From Ascidia mentula (Eukaryota > Chordata > Ascidiacea > Phlebobranchia > Ascidiidae), in contig OX387199.1 in NCBI GenBank assembly GCA_947561715.1, positions 15,629,001-15,693,000 of the forward strand: a stretch of 64,000 bases of DNA, in the 5' to 3' direction. The first letter of the stretch is position 1, and the number at the start of each line of letters is the position of its first letter. Position numbers and translations under genes: made by a program. The notes under the pieces are model-generated. The model searched no databases and had not been told where the DNA came from. It saw only the letters and a list, made by a program, of their open reading frames with translations. Shown here piece by piece: positions 14,301-25,851 of the stretch.

Positions 14301-17300
14301 AGGTTTTTAATCTTTATGCTTCCGCACTGATCACTCGTAACGTCGGCTTCTGTACATCAAAATTGTCATGTTTTTTATTGGGCTTTAAGCAAACTTCTTG
14401 TTACAGGGCTTGCCAAAATACGACTATGTAAAATTCTAAATCTAATCTTAAAAAATTAATAAAATAAAGTCAAAGAGCATTTAGGTGTACATTATTTGAA
14501 GCGTGTTGCACACAGGGTAGATATGAATATCAGTCAACGAATTCCCGAAACGTGAATTCTGAAATAGAAAGCTGTTGTCGGAGTGAATAACAATCAATTA
14601 CCAGAATCACCTCCAAACGATAAACACTTAACTTTATAAAAAAAATAAAGTATAAATATCCTTGTGTCAAAGGCAGTTTATTGCAGAGAATACATATTTC
14701 GCTGAAGAAGCATCTTTAGTTTTTATTTAAATAGATTAAGAACTGAATATTTGATTAAGAACTAAAGATGCTTCTTTAACGAAACATGTATTCTCTGCAA
14801 TTTAACTGCGTTTGACACAAGGACATTTTGATGTGAAGTTTCCACCTGTGTCACGCACCACAAGTGGCGTTGGAAAAAGGTGGATTTTAAGGAAAAAGGT
14901 ATTAAATGTTTTCACTTACCTTTATAACACAAAACTTTTGTCCCTCGCTTGCAGTTTCCCTTAAACCATCGGTTCTGGTACCAGTATGAACACTGGTCAT
15001 TTTTACTGCACAAAATGAAAGATGCAAGATATCATTAAAGTACAATGTCGAATGGGACCAGCGGTAAAAGTAGGTCGGAAAGGTCCGGAACGCCGTTCCG
15101 ATAGGATTTAAACACCAATTTATTCACTAAATTTATAAATCTCACCGAGTACACAATAGTATATTTTTTCGTACAAATTCAATCGTTTCGGTAAAAGCCC
15201 TGCAAACCGCTAAGCCCTCGTTGCTCATACGGTAAAGCGGTAGGCCTGGTTAACCCAGGGTCGTGAGTTCAAACCTCACAGGAAACTGATCTCACTCTGA
15301 TCAGTAGGAAAACGTGGCTATAATCCAGCTTGGCTGCAAGCCTTATAATCAAAATACGGGAGCTGCGATCGCCAACACAAAGGGAATAGGCATAGGGGCG
15401 ACTATATATACTGTCTATTGTCATGGGATAGTAACGCAGTCAAGGCATTGCTGGATCAAAGACAATTCTTTTCCCGGCGAGATTTGAACACACAAACCTG
15501 GGCATACCGGGCTTTTTTGCAGGAGCTCAGCTTGTTTAGCTGACATATATTGTGTTCAAGCCATGCACTGACACATACAGTGATTTTAATTTTCATTTGT
15601 TTTTTGTTGCATTGTCACGTGTCGTTATGCTTACAATGAGCTTCGAACTCTTTTCCAACGCCTAAAAGTGAGTCTGGCTCCAGCGGTATCGAAAAATCTT
15701 CCGCCGGACGTCTTCCTTTTCATTCCAAGCCAGTACTCACCGGCCGGGTCAAAGTGACTGACAAGTCGAACCAAGAAGCTCTGTTCCGCCTGGTTCCTTT
15801 GAAAATAAAACGTTACTATTTTATATCGCAACAGAAGAACACATCAAAACTTAAAAGCATATAACTATTGGGATGATATATATTTATGTGTAGTAAACAC
15901 TTGCGTTTAAGGTATGATGTGGTTAGTATTTAATTGTGCCGAAGAGTAGACCCGCAGTTGTACAACTATACAAACACGCGCACGTGAACAGGGAGACAAT
16001 AATTTTACTGACATAATAAATCTTATAGATCTTTATCGCTAAAATGCCTCCGAAACTTACTTCGGAACAACTAAACCTCCTTTGAAAAACTTGCAAATAT
16101 TGGTTGCTCGTGTGTGGTCCACAATAATGTAGCGAAAAAGTCGATAGCACCTATTTGCGTGCAAAAACCAGCCTGGTGAGCATTGAGCGAATGCATCTGC
16201 AAAAATGTATGATGCTAGTTACGTCCTTCGTAAATATTACGATAATTTCCTGAACTGTGGTTAAATAGAAAAACACAACCCTGCACTGTAGCAGTAAAAA
16301 TCAAACAAGGAACATGTTCACTGCCTTTAAAAAAAAAAGTTATGTGGGCGTGCTACTGCTCAGAGGCAGTGATTTTGATCCTTACGCAAAGTAATGTAAT
16401 TGCATATTTACAGTAATTATAGTAAACACTAATGAAAATTAAAATAACCTTTCCGTCTCACCTGTTCTAACCAAACGAATTCTCCCTCGGCCTCTTACTG
16501 CTCCTCTTACAGCTATTGTCTGAATTGTTTCAAGAAACACTGGTACGCCACTTTCACCTTTTACAACAAAATCTATGTTAGATCGTACAGTGATTTTAAT
16601 GAAAATGCTACTTTACACCACAACAACAGACTCATATGGGAGCATATCCGTTTTCTCAAAAATATAAACTTAGGAATTTAACTTGTTAAAACACGTCTTG
16701 TAGTTTGTCTTTATTGTGAGATGACTGTTTCAATTTCAAATGTTTCTTTTAACGAGGGCATGCGAATTTGCTTTTACATCTTCAAGGAATTTCTGTAATG
16801 GTTAGTTTGTTATAGTATGAAAACGAATTGAAACGGTAATTGTCTCATTGTCTTGCTCTCTCCTACCAAATTCGCATTGGTCTTCAATGCTGTCCATGTT
16901 GCGCTGGCTGGGATCAACCTTCGACCACCTAAACCACTTAAGCTCGTCTGCTATTTGGTTTCTCGCATCATTTCTGACGTTTTCAGCGTAATCGAAGTAC
17001 AGCCCGGTGCGGTCCACGTAAGCATGTTCAACAGAATTAACCTGGAAACGCAAGATGCATGTGCTCTTAAATATGTTATTTGCAACTGTATTCATGTCAG
17101 TTCATAGTTAAAAAGTTTGTGTTCAGGTTTAGTTTACAACTGAAAAAAAGGCATTTGTTGGTAAAGAGGCCTTGTGACGTCATAATACTCCTGTAACAAA
17201 TCCGTTCGATATGTATATTTCACCTGCGCTTGCATGCATCATCAGTATCGCTTTATTCAAATAGAATCAACAAACGAATTAGGATTATTAACAGAAGTTT

Positions 17301-18374
17301 TTCAACAAAGCTGTTACTTCGTTGGACATGAAGATGACAGGAGATTCCGATGATACAAACTTTCATTTGTCGTGTTTCAATTAATGTATTAATCCATTCA
17401 GTTGAGTGTATACATACCATGATAGAATGTGTGGTACCATACTGTAGCTTAATTAAGTACATCTCTTTGGGATGCACAAAATACTACAAAAATATTTTAT
17501 AATTATAAACTAAAATTTTAGGAAATTTACCACATCTGTGAAAGCAAAATTCTTCAGCCTAAACAGGTTTAAGTTTGAAGGGTCAGTCTCAATCAGCCAC
17601 TGGCACCAACGCTCGACCATGTTTTCTTCATTGTTTATAAACCAGTTGACTTTTAGGCCGCCCTCCGAATGCACACACAGAAACCTGGCGCAACAATGGG
17701 AGCATTATGACGTACAGCTGACACAGAACTGTTCGTATTAGTGTCGCCTCAGTGATTTCAAAATGTGATTGTTAACCACAGGCCACCTTATACAAGTACT
17801 TTGTTGAAATTAATAAAGCTGCAACGTAAGTAAAACCTAGCTCTGCTAGCAAGAAACTTATCAATAATAGAACTTTGTAGCCGTACTTGGACATATCTGC
17901 GGTCAGCAAGTAATACGCTTGTGTCTCGCGGTTTTGCAGCCACCACATTCGCGCTCCGTTTTGGGCGAATCTGACCCCTCTGGAATGTGTTGGGTCATGG
18001 TGGCTTTCTTAAACAAGAAAAAAGTACCTTTCTGCAACAACCAACCTCCGTTGTGTTTAAATAACCTTGTTCTTACCGTTGGGTAATGCTAGGTTCTGAC
18101 CACTGTGCCAACCAGTATTAAGCCAGTTACTTGGAAGTGGTGACATTGGTTGGATGTATCGGGCGTCGGACGGCTGCATGCATTTTAGGCCTGTTAAAAA
18201 TAATATTGAAATAGAATGTTTCCCTGTTCAATTGCACTGTGTACGCAGATTTTATTTGGTCGTTACGTCACACAACCCTGTAAAAGTTGGCGGTTCCAAG
18301 AAACATACAATATTACACTTACCTTGGGAAAACCCGAACAAACAAATTAACATTATAATTCCCAGCGTCATCAT
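11378..18374 (-). CDS. Secreted mosaic serine protease: C-type lectin-like domain plus trypsin domain
   Basis: Seventeen exons (18374-18323, 18190-18077, 18007-17887, 17684-17531, 17041-16867, 16557-16462, 16196-16061, 15796-15635, 15005-14920, 14349-14297, 13899-13810, 13382-13264, 13047-12871, 12666-12551, 12174-12053, 11911-11815, 11499-11378) give 663 residues in frame. Order: signal peptide (1-17); unassigned region with several cysteines (to about 240); C-type lectin-like domain (about 243-364: CSPGW, NRCYRLF, EYWLGM, CSYWYQNRW and the closing VLCY); linker; activation site DGR|IVNG (Arg398); trypsin domain with TAAHC (His448), NDIAL (Asp497) and GDSGGP (Ser602). Asp596 sits at the S1 position, so cleavage after Lys/Arg is expected. 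The lectin domain lacks EPN/QPD and WND, so classical calcium-dependent sugar binding is doubtful. Limulus factor C also joins a lectin domain to a trypsin domain. Defence or coagulation-type activation is inference only. Confidence 0.88.
12260..12413. mobile_element. hAT-like MITE in a protease intron
   Basis: The ends CAGTAGTGGGATTC and GAATCCCACCACTG are inverted repeats with one mismatch, bounding a 154-bp AT-rich core. CAGTG-type ends point to hAT. The flanking 8-mers do not match clearly, so the insertion is old or the borders are slightly off. Confidence 0.6.
14659..14823. mobile_element. Foldback (long hairpin) element in a protease intron
   Basis: The left arm starts TCCTTGTGTCAAAGGCAGTT and the right arm ends GTTTGACACAAGGA. 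The two arms, about 62 bp each, are near-complementary (shared GCAGAGAATACAT and AAGCATCTTTAGT blocks) around a loop of about 40 bp. It has no coding potential. It behaves like a foldback MITE. Confidence 0.7.
15214..15420 (+). mobile_element. tRNA-derived SINE with preserved tRNA-like head
   Basis: The head at 15214-15285 folds like a tRNA: an anticodon-like arm CCTG-GTTAACC-CAGG and a perfect T arm GTGAG-TTCAAAC-CTCAC (B box). The acceptor ends do not pair, so it is not a functional tRNA. Downstream comes the family body AATCCAGCTTGGCTGCAAGCC and GGGAGCTGCGATCGCC, shared with copies near 11.2 kb and 61.0 kb. Confidence 0.65.
15440..15562 (-). mobile_element. Second tRNA-derived SINE, opposite orientation
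   Basis: Read on the minus strand, GCCCGGTATGCCCAGG is followed by GTGTGTTCAAATCTCGCC and GGGAAAAG, i.e. an anticodon-like arm and B box of a tRNA-like head. It faces the plus-strand SINE just to its left. Borders are approximate. Confidence 0.5.
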
Positions 18375-20500
18375 GACCTCATCGCATACACTAATAAATA
18401 ATTAATCCAACTATGTTTGAATAGAAGTTTACAGGTAAATTCCAAATTACGCAGAACTTGGTGACGTCATGAAAGTGTGTCACAATTGCGGAATGGTAAA
18501 CAACTTCCTGTTTTTGACATAATTTAGTGACCAAGTCTGCGTTACATTCCACGTAACGAACAACCACATTATTATATCAAAGGAAATATCGTTTTTTTTT
18601 TAATTAGATGTCTTACTTTGTATACAGCACAATTGAACAAGCGCCTTGTATGTCGTACATATAATAATCACTATTTTTCACACAACTTTTTTTTACTTAT
18701 TATGAATAGTTTTGGAACAGCTTGCTCATGATTGAGATGTATGCAAATGTTTACAACCAACATTTAACACCACATAAGGCCAAAACTATTCAGGAGGCAA
18801 CTGTAACATCCTTTTTCAGAACATGCATGCGTTTCGTTTTTGATATACATCTAAATTTCCTGCCAAAATTATGCATCACTTAAATAATTTTATATATTTC
18901 ATACTTGCCAAACGTTTTAGGGTGGTACAACCGACGAATATTATGCAAACCGATTCTAACCGTCCCGAAATTTCTTTTTAAAATCAATTCTTCAAAACAA
19001 TTTGCATCAAGACTGATTTGCGCAAGTTAAACGTCTTACACAAAAACAAGCTATCAATAAGGGCGCCTGAAATGAACATACTAATAAAACTATCGGTTTG
19101 AACAAGACACTCCCTGGCTGAAGCAAATAATATTTGACCGACGAGGAATGCACACGAAAGGCAAACGTTCCAATCACCAAATCATTTGAACAGGAATAAT
19201 TCTTCGAATGAAGTAGTTCGCGGTGACGTTTTTCCTTCCGCAGCCGAGAGCCAACTGTTCTGGCTACATCGTATTGGAGAAAAAGGTACACCGAGTATTC
19301 CTGGTCGCACATTTCATTCACAAAATTCTGTATAAAGGCAAACTCCTGTTTGTATCATTGACGCATAACAAGGTTATATAAATAATATTAAAGTGCCTCC
19401 GCGTCGGACAGCATTTCGTGTGCAAAACGTGAAATAGGCTTAATTATAGTTTTCATTTCAATCAACCGAAATGGAAAAAAACATTTGTAAGTCACTGGGC
19501 GTGCCAAAAAAAAACAATCTTCATGAAAACGAAATAAATTTTGTTGGGGTTTCCATTCGCCAGGTTTTTCCCTGACATTCTCGGGGTTTAAGTGTTCAAA
19601 TTTGTCTGATGGAGCAATTGCAAAAAGCGCCCAAACGCCAAGGATTTTGTACATGAAACATATATTGTCACGAGGGTCACTTGCAACAGCTTATCATATG
19701 CGCATGATAAAAAAAATGGTCATCACTGAGACGTCTTCAAAAATTGTTCAAGGCTACCGCGTGCAATACTTGAACCTTACCCAGTATACTTGCAATAACA
19801 ATGATGACACAGGCGCAATCTGTAAGAAACTAAAGCCTATTAACTGATTTTCTGCCCAACTGTCACTCTGTTGGATTTATTGGCAAACAATTTAGGGTAA
19901 TCCGACTTTTGCGTCATCGAATAGCCGAAAAAGGTATTTCGACTGGTTGTTGTATTGTCGTGCGTTTAAGAGGAAGATATATCCGTTTGCAATGAAGTAT
20001 TTCCTTTCAATCAAATATAGACATTATTAAATAACTTTTGCATAATTACCATTGTAACTGTTCAATGACCACTGCAACTGACATAAATCGATCAGGTTTT
20101 GAGCTTTATCAGGTAGGGTAAACTGTGTAAATGTTTTCATTTCTATCACACCATTTACAACGCATTATTTAGAAAAATTCATGATGCTATTTTAATTTTT
20201 AAAACGTTAAAAGTTTATAAATAAAAAATAATAGTTTTAAATTATGTGAGAAACTAGTATTTGTAAATTTGTCTTACATATGTTGTGTTAAATTATTCCA
20301 TTAGAGATAATGTTATTTTTACGTCGCACGCATAGTAACGAAATGGTCTTTGGAGTTTGAACAGCTGTTACGTTGCCAGTTTACATCATACTTGAGTATC
20401 ATTTTAGTACAAAATTGCCGAAAACAAACTGCACGCCATTTTGACAGTTTGTTCATTAAAATATATTTCAGATTAATACAAAATAGTAACATAAACAAAG
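18375..20500. other. Intergenic region between protease and SRP9
   Basis: This is the shared upstream region of two divergently transcribed units: the protease on the minus strand and the SRP9 cluster on the plus strand. The sequence is AT-rich. Apart from the doubtful open stretches at 19007-19830 I see nothing that supports a gene or a named repeat. Confidence 0.6.
19007..19830 (-). other. Possible unassigned gene fragment
   Basis: On the minus strand three open stretches have coding-like composition and good splice signals. A mini-exon at about 19784-19822 lies between ...tttcttacag and CTGG|gtaagg and can encode a hydrophobic run. A stretch begins after ...gctccatcag near 19610 (DKFEHLNPENVREKPGEW), and another after ...tttatacag near 19329 (MCDQEYSVYLFLQYDVAR). 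I recognise no family. The upstream and downstream exons could not be joined in one frame, so this may be a decayed or chance feature. Confidence 0.2.
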
Positions 20501-20728
20501 ATGACGTTCTTTGAATCCTGGGAGGAGTTTGTAAAGTCTGCAGAGCGTTTGTACCAAAGTGACCCGACCAAAGTCAAGTACAACATTAAATACAGACACT
20601 GCGACGAGAAATTAGTTCTTACTGTCACCGACGATCTGGTGCGATTCCAGTATGCAACAGAACATGCACAAGATGTTAAGAAAATGGAACGATTTACAAG
20701 TTCATTGATGCGAATGATGGTGCATTGA
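20501..20728 (+). CDS. SRP9: Signal recognition particle 9 kDa subunit
   Basis: With SRP14, SRP9 forms the Alu-domain heterodimer of the signal recognition particle, which pauses translation while ribosomes are delivered to the ER. The 75-residue protein matches the family end to end: the opening SWEEFVKSAERLY, the KYRHCDEKL strand, KVTDD-like VTDDLVRFQY and the C-terminal AQDVKKMERF helix. Human SRP9 is a little longer (86 residues) because of a C-terminal tail missing here. The coding region is a single exon, unlike all its neighbours. The start is preceded by aaacaaag. It appears to head a polycistronic cluster. Confidence 0.95.
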   Translation: MTFFESWEEFVKSAERLYQSDPTKVKYNIKYRHCDEKLVLTVTDDLVRFQYATEHAQDVKKMERFTSSLMRMMVH

Positions 20729-20951
20729 TTTGCGTTGGACTTGGAATAGCAGTCTTTGATTTTTGGATATAGGAGAAATGCAATGCGTAAATTATGGTGT
20801 GGTATTTGACTTTTATGTTGGCCATGAAATTACCAGAAACAGAGAGTTGTTGCCATTGTGTATGTAATTTTACTTATTATATGTGGTGTGCAGTGCTAAG
20901 CAGACAGTTTTGAAAATGCTGGATTAAAAATAATTTGCATTATATTTTGTG

Positions 20952-20957
20952 AATAAA
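20952..20957 (+). promoter_or_regulatory. Poly(A) signal of SRP9
   Basis: A canonical AATAAA lies 224 nt after the SRP9 stop codon. The next gene's putative trans-splice acceptor follows about 110 nt later. Confidence 0.65.
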
Positions 20958-21055
20958 CTTTAAATGCTAGTAATACATTTGGTTTTCCACATTAATTTCT
21001 TCTAAATATTAACAATACTTTTGTATTTTTGTGCAATGTTTAACTGATTATGTGT

Positions 21056-21068
21056 TACTGTGCTGCAG
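21056..21068 (+). promoter_or_regulatory. Putative trans-splice acceptor before the glucosidase II beta-like gene
   Basis: The sequence tactgtgctgcag|gg is a good 3' splice site with no convincing 5' splice site between it and the SRP9 poly(A) signal. In Ciona such outrons receive the spliced leader. A cis-spliced 5' UTR intron cannot be excluded. Confidence 0.45.
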
Positions 21069-21130
21069 GGTTCTGGTGGTAGGGGTGTTTTTGGTAGGGT
21101 GTATACTAATATTATTCTTTTGGTGTTAAT

Positions 21131-24100
21131 ATGGAGCCTACTCAAAGACAGCTACGTTTGATGGGAGGCAGGAGCAATCCCTTCCAAACCCTTGTTGCCT
21201 TATTTATCACAGCATTGTTTTTCATGTTTTTCCAGGTATGTATCTCATATCCTAATCAAAAAAACTAATTAGTTAATCGGAAACTTTCCTTTCTGATTGT
21301 AATCCATAGAAAGAATATGGACTCTGCATCTTTTCTGTGTACAGATATTTTAACATGTGCTATTTTGTAGGCAAGCATTTTGAAAAATCTCCAGCGCCAA
21401 CAACAAATGTTGATTAATTCTGGTAGCGAAACACATAACAAAGGAAAATACACTCACCTTGGTCAACTTGCTGTGGTAAATATATATTTGGTTGAAAGTT
21501 TAATTATTTTATCTAAGTTTTATTACTGCCTTGTTTGGAACTTATTTATGCATTTGCCTTTGTTGGTTGTGCAAGAGTTTGCTTTCCCATTGTGATTGTA
21601 GAGGTAAATAGGTTTTTTAAAAAAATTAATAATGAATTTACTTTAGTTGTTTTTGTTGCATACTTAACATCTTATGTCAGCATCAGTTTTAAGAGGTGCC
21701 AATAATTTTGATTTTTAAAAAGTTTGTGAAACAATTGCAAACACAAACTATTTCTTATGTTTAGCTTGAATAATTGTAAAAATTAATTATATTGGGTGCA
21801 AATGCAAATTTACTAAGGGTAGCAGGGCGCTGAATTCCTGGGCATTCGTAGTTTTTTAGCTTGGTGCCACCCCACCTCGTATTTTATCTGAAAGGTTCTT
21901 CCCACTGTACATGAAACTTTTGTGTAAATTTGCTGGAGTAAATCTTTAAAGCATGTATAACAAACAACAACCCATGGCAAGTCCTTTATTTTCTTATTTC
22001 AGTTCATAAATATGTATTTCCAAATTGTGCATGGTAAATTAAAAGTTTTTTTTTTGTCGGTTGCGAGTATCATATCAGTTATTACTGTATTGTTGATAGT
22101 GACCTAGCACAGAAGAAAAGTATATGTAGTCCAAAAGACAAGCAGCAAAAACCAAAGTATATATATAGATTTCATAAAGTAGTATATACTGTACTACATT
22201 CAACATACCATGATACAAAACACAGTTTGTATTACGTTGACCCAAAGAAACTAGTTGATACCCTGCACTAAAAAAAAGCTATTCGCTGCATTAATTTTTG
22301 TCAGAAAATAAGCACACTATATGTTCAGCCCTTGTTTTTTTTAACCATATGCTCGTTTTGCAAAAAATTCTTCTGTAGCACACAAAATCACTTTGATGGA
22401 CAGTATGTATGATAACATTATTCAAATATATAATTCTTGCATGCATATTGGTCTAGTTTGTATGTTTTATTCCATTCCATGTGACAAATTGTTATAGCAA
22501 GGTCCTTCGGCCTGTATATACATAAACCGTATAAAAAACATGACTATTCATCAACTAGATCAGCGAAATTCCGTTTTGTGAGGACTTTAGAGCACAACAT
22601 CTGACGTCATACAACATTGTATGACATAATAATGGGCAAAGTTTATTTGTATTTTAGGCACCTCCAGAGATAGCACGATCTGTACATCCAAAGTTTGCAC
22701 AGAAACTCATGAAAGAGATTGGAATGAAAGTAAATGGAACACTATTAAGAGGCGTCAAAAAAGAACACAGGTGTGTTATTAACAAGTGATTAGGGATTTG
22801 TATGAGCTGTTTACTCTGTCACTGTGTGTTTAAGCTATAAAGGAGCACATTTAGTAAAGGTCCTTTTTATTCAAAAAAATAAGAACTTGTACTTTTGTGT
22901 TACGCAGGAAGTACTATGTCCCTTCTAAGGAAGGAACCTTTACTTGTTTATCTGGCAACCAGACTGTTGAATGGTCATCTGTTAATAATGACTACTGTGA
23001 TTGTTCTGACGGGAGTGATGAACCTGGAACATCTGCTTGTAGCAATGGAAGGTATTAATCTTTCTTAACAGTAATTGATCATTGACCTTCTTAATACTAT
23101 GTCACCTGCATTTACTTTTTAGGTTTTACTGTGAACCCGAACGACTGTTTCTTCCATCTTCAAGAGTAAATGATGGCCTTTGTGATTGTTGTGATGGTAG
23201 CGATGAATGGAAAGGGATAACAGTAGCCCCTGACCTTGAACTTCCAGGTACAGTACACCTAATAGAACAAATGCTGACCCAAATGTCCTGTAATTTCCAC
23301 TGCAAAGGAAGCAGTATATGTACAGAATTTGGTGGGCATTGTTGGGGGGTCATCTTTTGTATAAATTAACGACTTGAAATAGTGAAAAATTTAGTTCTGA
23401 ACCATATACTGCAGATGCTGGCCTAGCGATCACTGTATACCTTCCATAATGGCAATATGCACACAAAGCTCTCACTTTTGAGAACAGGATCAGTTGTTTG
23501 GAATATATATTTTGCCCTGTGGGCATCTTCAGTTCCTTAGTTAAAATAAACACAATAACAAAATCTAAAGATTGGAAAGTTTTTATACTGCAAAATACGA
23601 ACTGTAACAACATAGGTTTCACTTAAATCCTGATCTAAAGACCTTATTTTTGTGTGTACATTATTCGTTTAACCTAAGACCCTTTAGTAAATATTTTCAT
23701 GGACATATTTTAAGTTTCAGAGGACGTCCAGCGCGCACCTTGTTCTGACACATGTCAGGATTATGAACACCAAAAATTAAGAGAACTCAACATTCTCAAA
23801 GAAGGGGCTTCCCTTAAACCTCAGTACATTGCAAAGGGTCTTGAGCATTCTGCTGAAGTGGTATGTTCTTTGTTAATGGTTGAAACACATTTTTTTTGAG
23901 AGCCAACCAACTTATTTTGTTTTACAAACTGTTTTCATCAGTTGTATTTATGCTAGTTTGAGGAAGAAAAGGATGTATTTGTGGTCTATTTGATGTGTTC
24001 TAGGTTGGTAGTATATGCAACAGAGCCAATAATGTTTTTTGTAGTGAGCTACAGATAGTGCCCCTGTTTTGACCTAATAGGTCTCATCAATGCAGCTTTA

Positions 24101-25851
24101 GTGTGACTTCCAATGATCTTTGCAGCTAAACAGCCGAACAAAACTTCCACTTTGTGCTGACAATGTAGTTTTCCATATGTGGTGGGCAAGCATATGGGCC
24201 ATGTGATATTAGAGTGGACAAAGCATGTTCACTTTTAACCTAACATGTACATAAGTATATAAGTAACCTTCATGCAATAGTTAACGTTTCACAGTTGCAG
24301 CGTAAAAGCAAAATACATGCATTTTATTTACATAAAACTGCAGTATGAACAGTTTTCGTTTCATGCCAAATTCTGGCAAGCAAACCTATTGTTTGGCCAT
24401 CTCTGCTCTATCCCTGACAACCCACAAATAAAAACCATACGAGAAATGTGAAAGTGTAGTCGAACTATTCACAGTTTGAACTAAACTTTAATTAACTCAT
24501 GTACTATTATATTTAAACAAACAACTCATATATATGCATAGGCGTCGATTTTTAAACGTTTTGTAAAATATTATGGGTGACATTTCCAGGTTTTAGAAAC
24601 ACGCAAAAAAAATTTCGTCAGTCTTATCGCCCTAAACATCGGTAAACGACGCAAATTCCGTTTCGTGTCACTTTGTTGCGTAACAATCCACGAGACACTT
24701 GTGTTAGTCCTGATTGTGACGGTAATAATAAAGGTCGTTTGAAACTAGCTTAACACATAGTATAATGTATGTGGTTTTTCTGACAATAATTTTTAATTTA
24801 ATGCATACTTTGTCACCCCTGTTTGTTTGTGAGACGCCTACGTATATATGGTCACTGCCTATGTTAATCCAACAGCCGTTGTAAAATATATCAGTTTGTT
24901 TTTATGTAATTGCAAGCACCAGTACTTACAACTTGATTTTTTTTTGCAGAACTATGGACCCAATGGAGTGTTTTACTTTCTGACTAATGAGTGCTACATG
25001 TTTAAGTCACCAGGATATATGTATGAGATTTGCCCATATTTCAATGCTACCCAGGTAATTGAATAACACAGACACTTATCCAGATTAAGTTGCGTACTGT
25101 ACTGGGTAATTTTTCTTGACATTTTAGGAAATAGCAAAAAAAAATATTTGACACCAAACACAGCCTTTTCCCTGAACTTGAAATTTTCTATGTTGTTGTC
25201 AAAAAATACATAACTTTACATACAAATTAATAAAAAAAAAACATTATAATGACTTATGAGCCATCAAGGCCAAAGTAAGTAACTCCTGTCCATTTAAGTA
25301 AACAGCATTTTGTGGTTAATGTTCAGAATGGCAAGGATGTGTGGTTAATTGGAACTGGTGGAAAGTTGGAAGGTGATGTTGAAAATGGCTTCAGACTGGT
25401 TATGGGTAATGGAAAAGGTGACCATTGTCCAGAAGGCAAGAAAAGGACGACTATTGTAAGTTGATTTGTTAAAATAATGCCATTTGACTAAGCAATGTGT
25501 ATATTTTACCTAATAATTTATATTGAGCCAAGCAACATTTCTAAGTAACAACTTCTATGCTGTCACTGCAGTAAACACATGCATTCATAGTAGCATCATA
25601 AAAAAAACATGTGATGACAGCAAACAGCTCTATTTATATGCTTGCTTCCTTACAACATGCAAATTCATCTTCTAATCAACAACACTTTGCAATTTCCAAA
25701 TTTCTTATTTTTTTATTTTTTGTAGATTGATTTTAAATGTGCGACCGAGGACAAAGTAAAATATGTGTCTGAAAAAGAGACTTGCGTGTACGGCGTTAAA
25801 TTCGACACCCCAGCAGCATGTCCAGATCTCCATACTCTAGATGCAACATGA
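21131..25851 (+). CDS. Glucosidase II beta subunit-like ER protein (short, membrane-anchored form)
   Basis: Nine exons (21131-21235, 21371-21475, 22658-22770, 22908-23051, 23123-23247, 23721-23860, 24950-25054, 25327-25455, 25726-25851) encode 363 residues. A hydrophobic segment at about 17-35 forms a signal anchor. Two PRKCSH-type cysteine-rich repeats follow ([18 protein letters not shown] and [14 protein letters not shown]), then a spacer, then a mannose-6-phosphate receptor homology domain from about residue 245 ([44 protein letters not shown]). The usual beta subunit is cleaved, longer, has an acidic coiled-coil middle and ends in HDEL; here the coiled coil is missing and the C terminus is LDAT. 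It therefore looks like a distinct short paralogue that may read N-glycan mannose in the ER. The role is inferred from the domains. Confidence 0.85.
24060..24190. repeat. Dispersed repeat, copy 2 (related to 606-735)
   Basis: It shares CTGTTT.GACCT, AGGTCTCATCA and TGCAGCT with the copy near 606. It lies in the intron after the sixth exon of the glucosidase II beta-like gene. Class unknown. Confidence 0.4.
24539..24840. mobile_element. MITE with TAGGCGTC ends, copy 1
   Basis: The 302-bp element begins TAGGCGTC and ends GACGCCTA. A second pair of inverted motifs lies inside (GGGTGAC near the left end, GTCACCC near the right). TA at each outer edge could be the target duplication. It has no ORF. 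A longer related copy occurs at 29241-29738. Confidence 0.65.

Noticed and set aside
15214-15285. Possible functional tRNA gene (Leu-like anticodon loop)
   Set aside because: The T arm and anticodon arm fold well, but the acceptor ends do not pair and the sequence continues into a SINE body shared with other copies.
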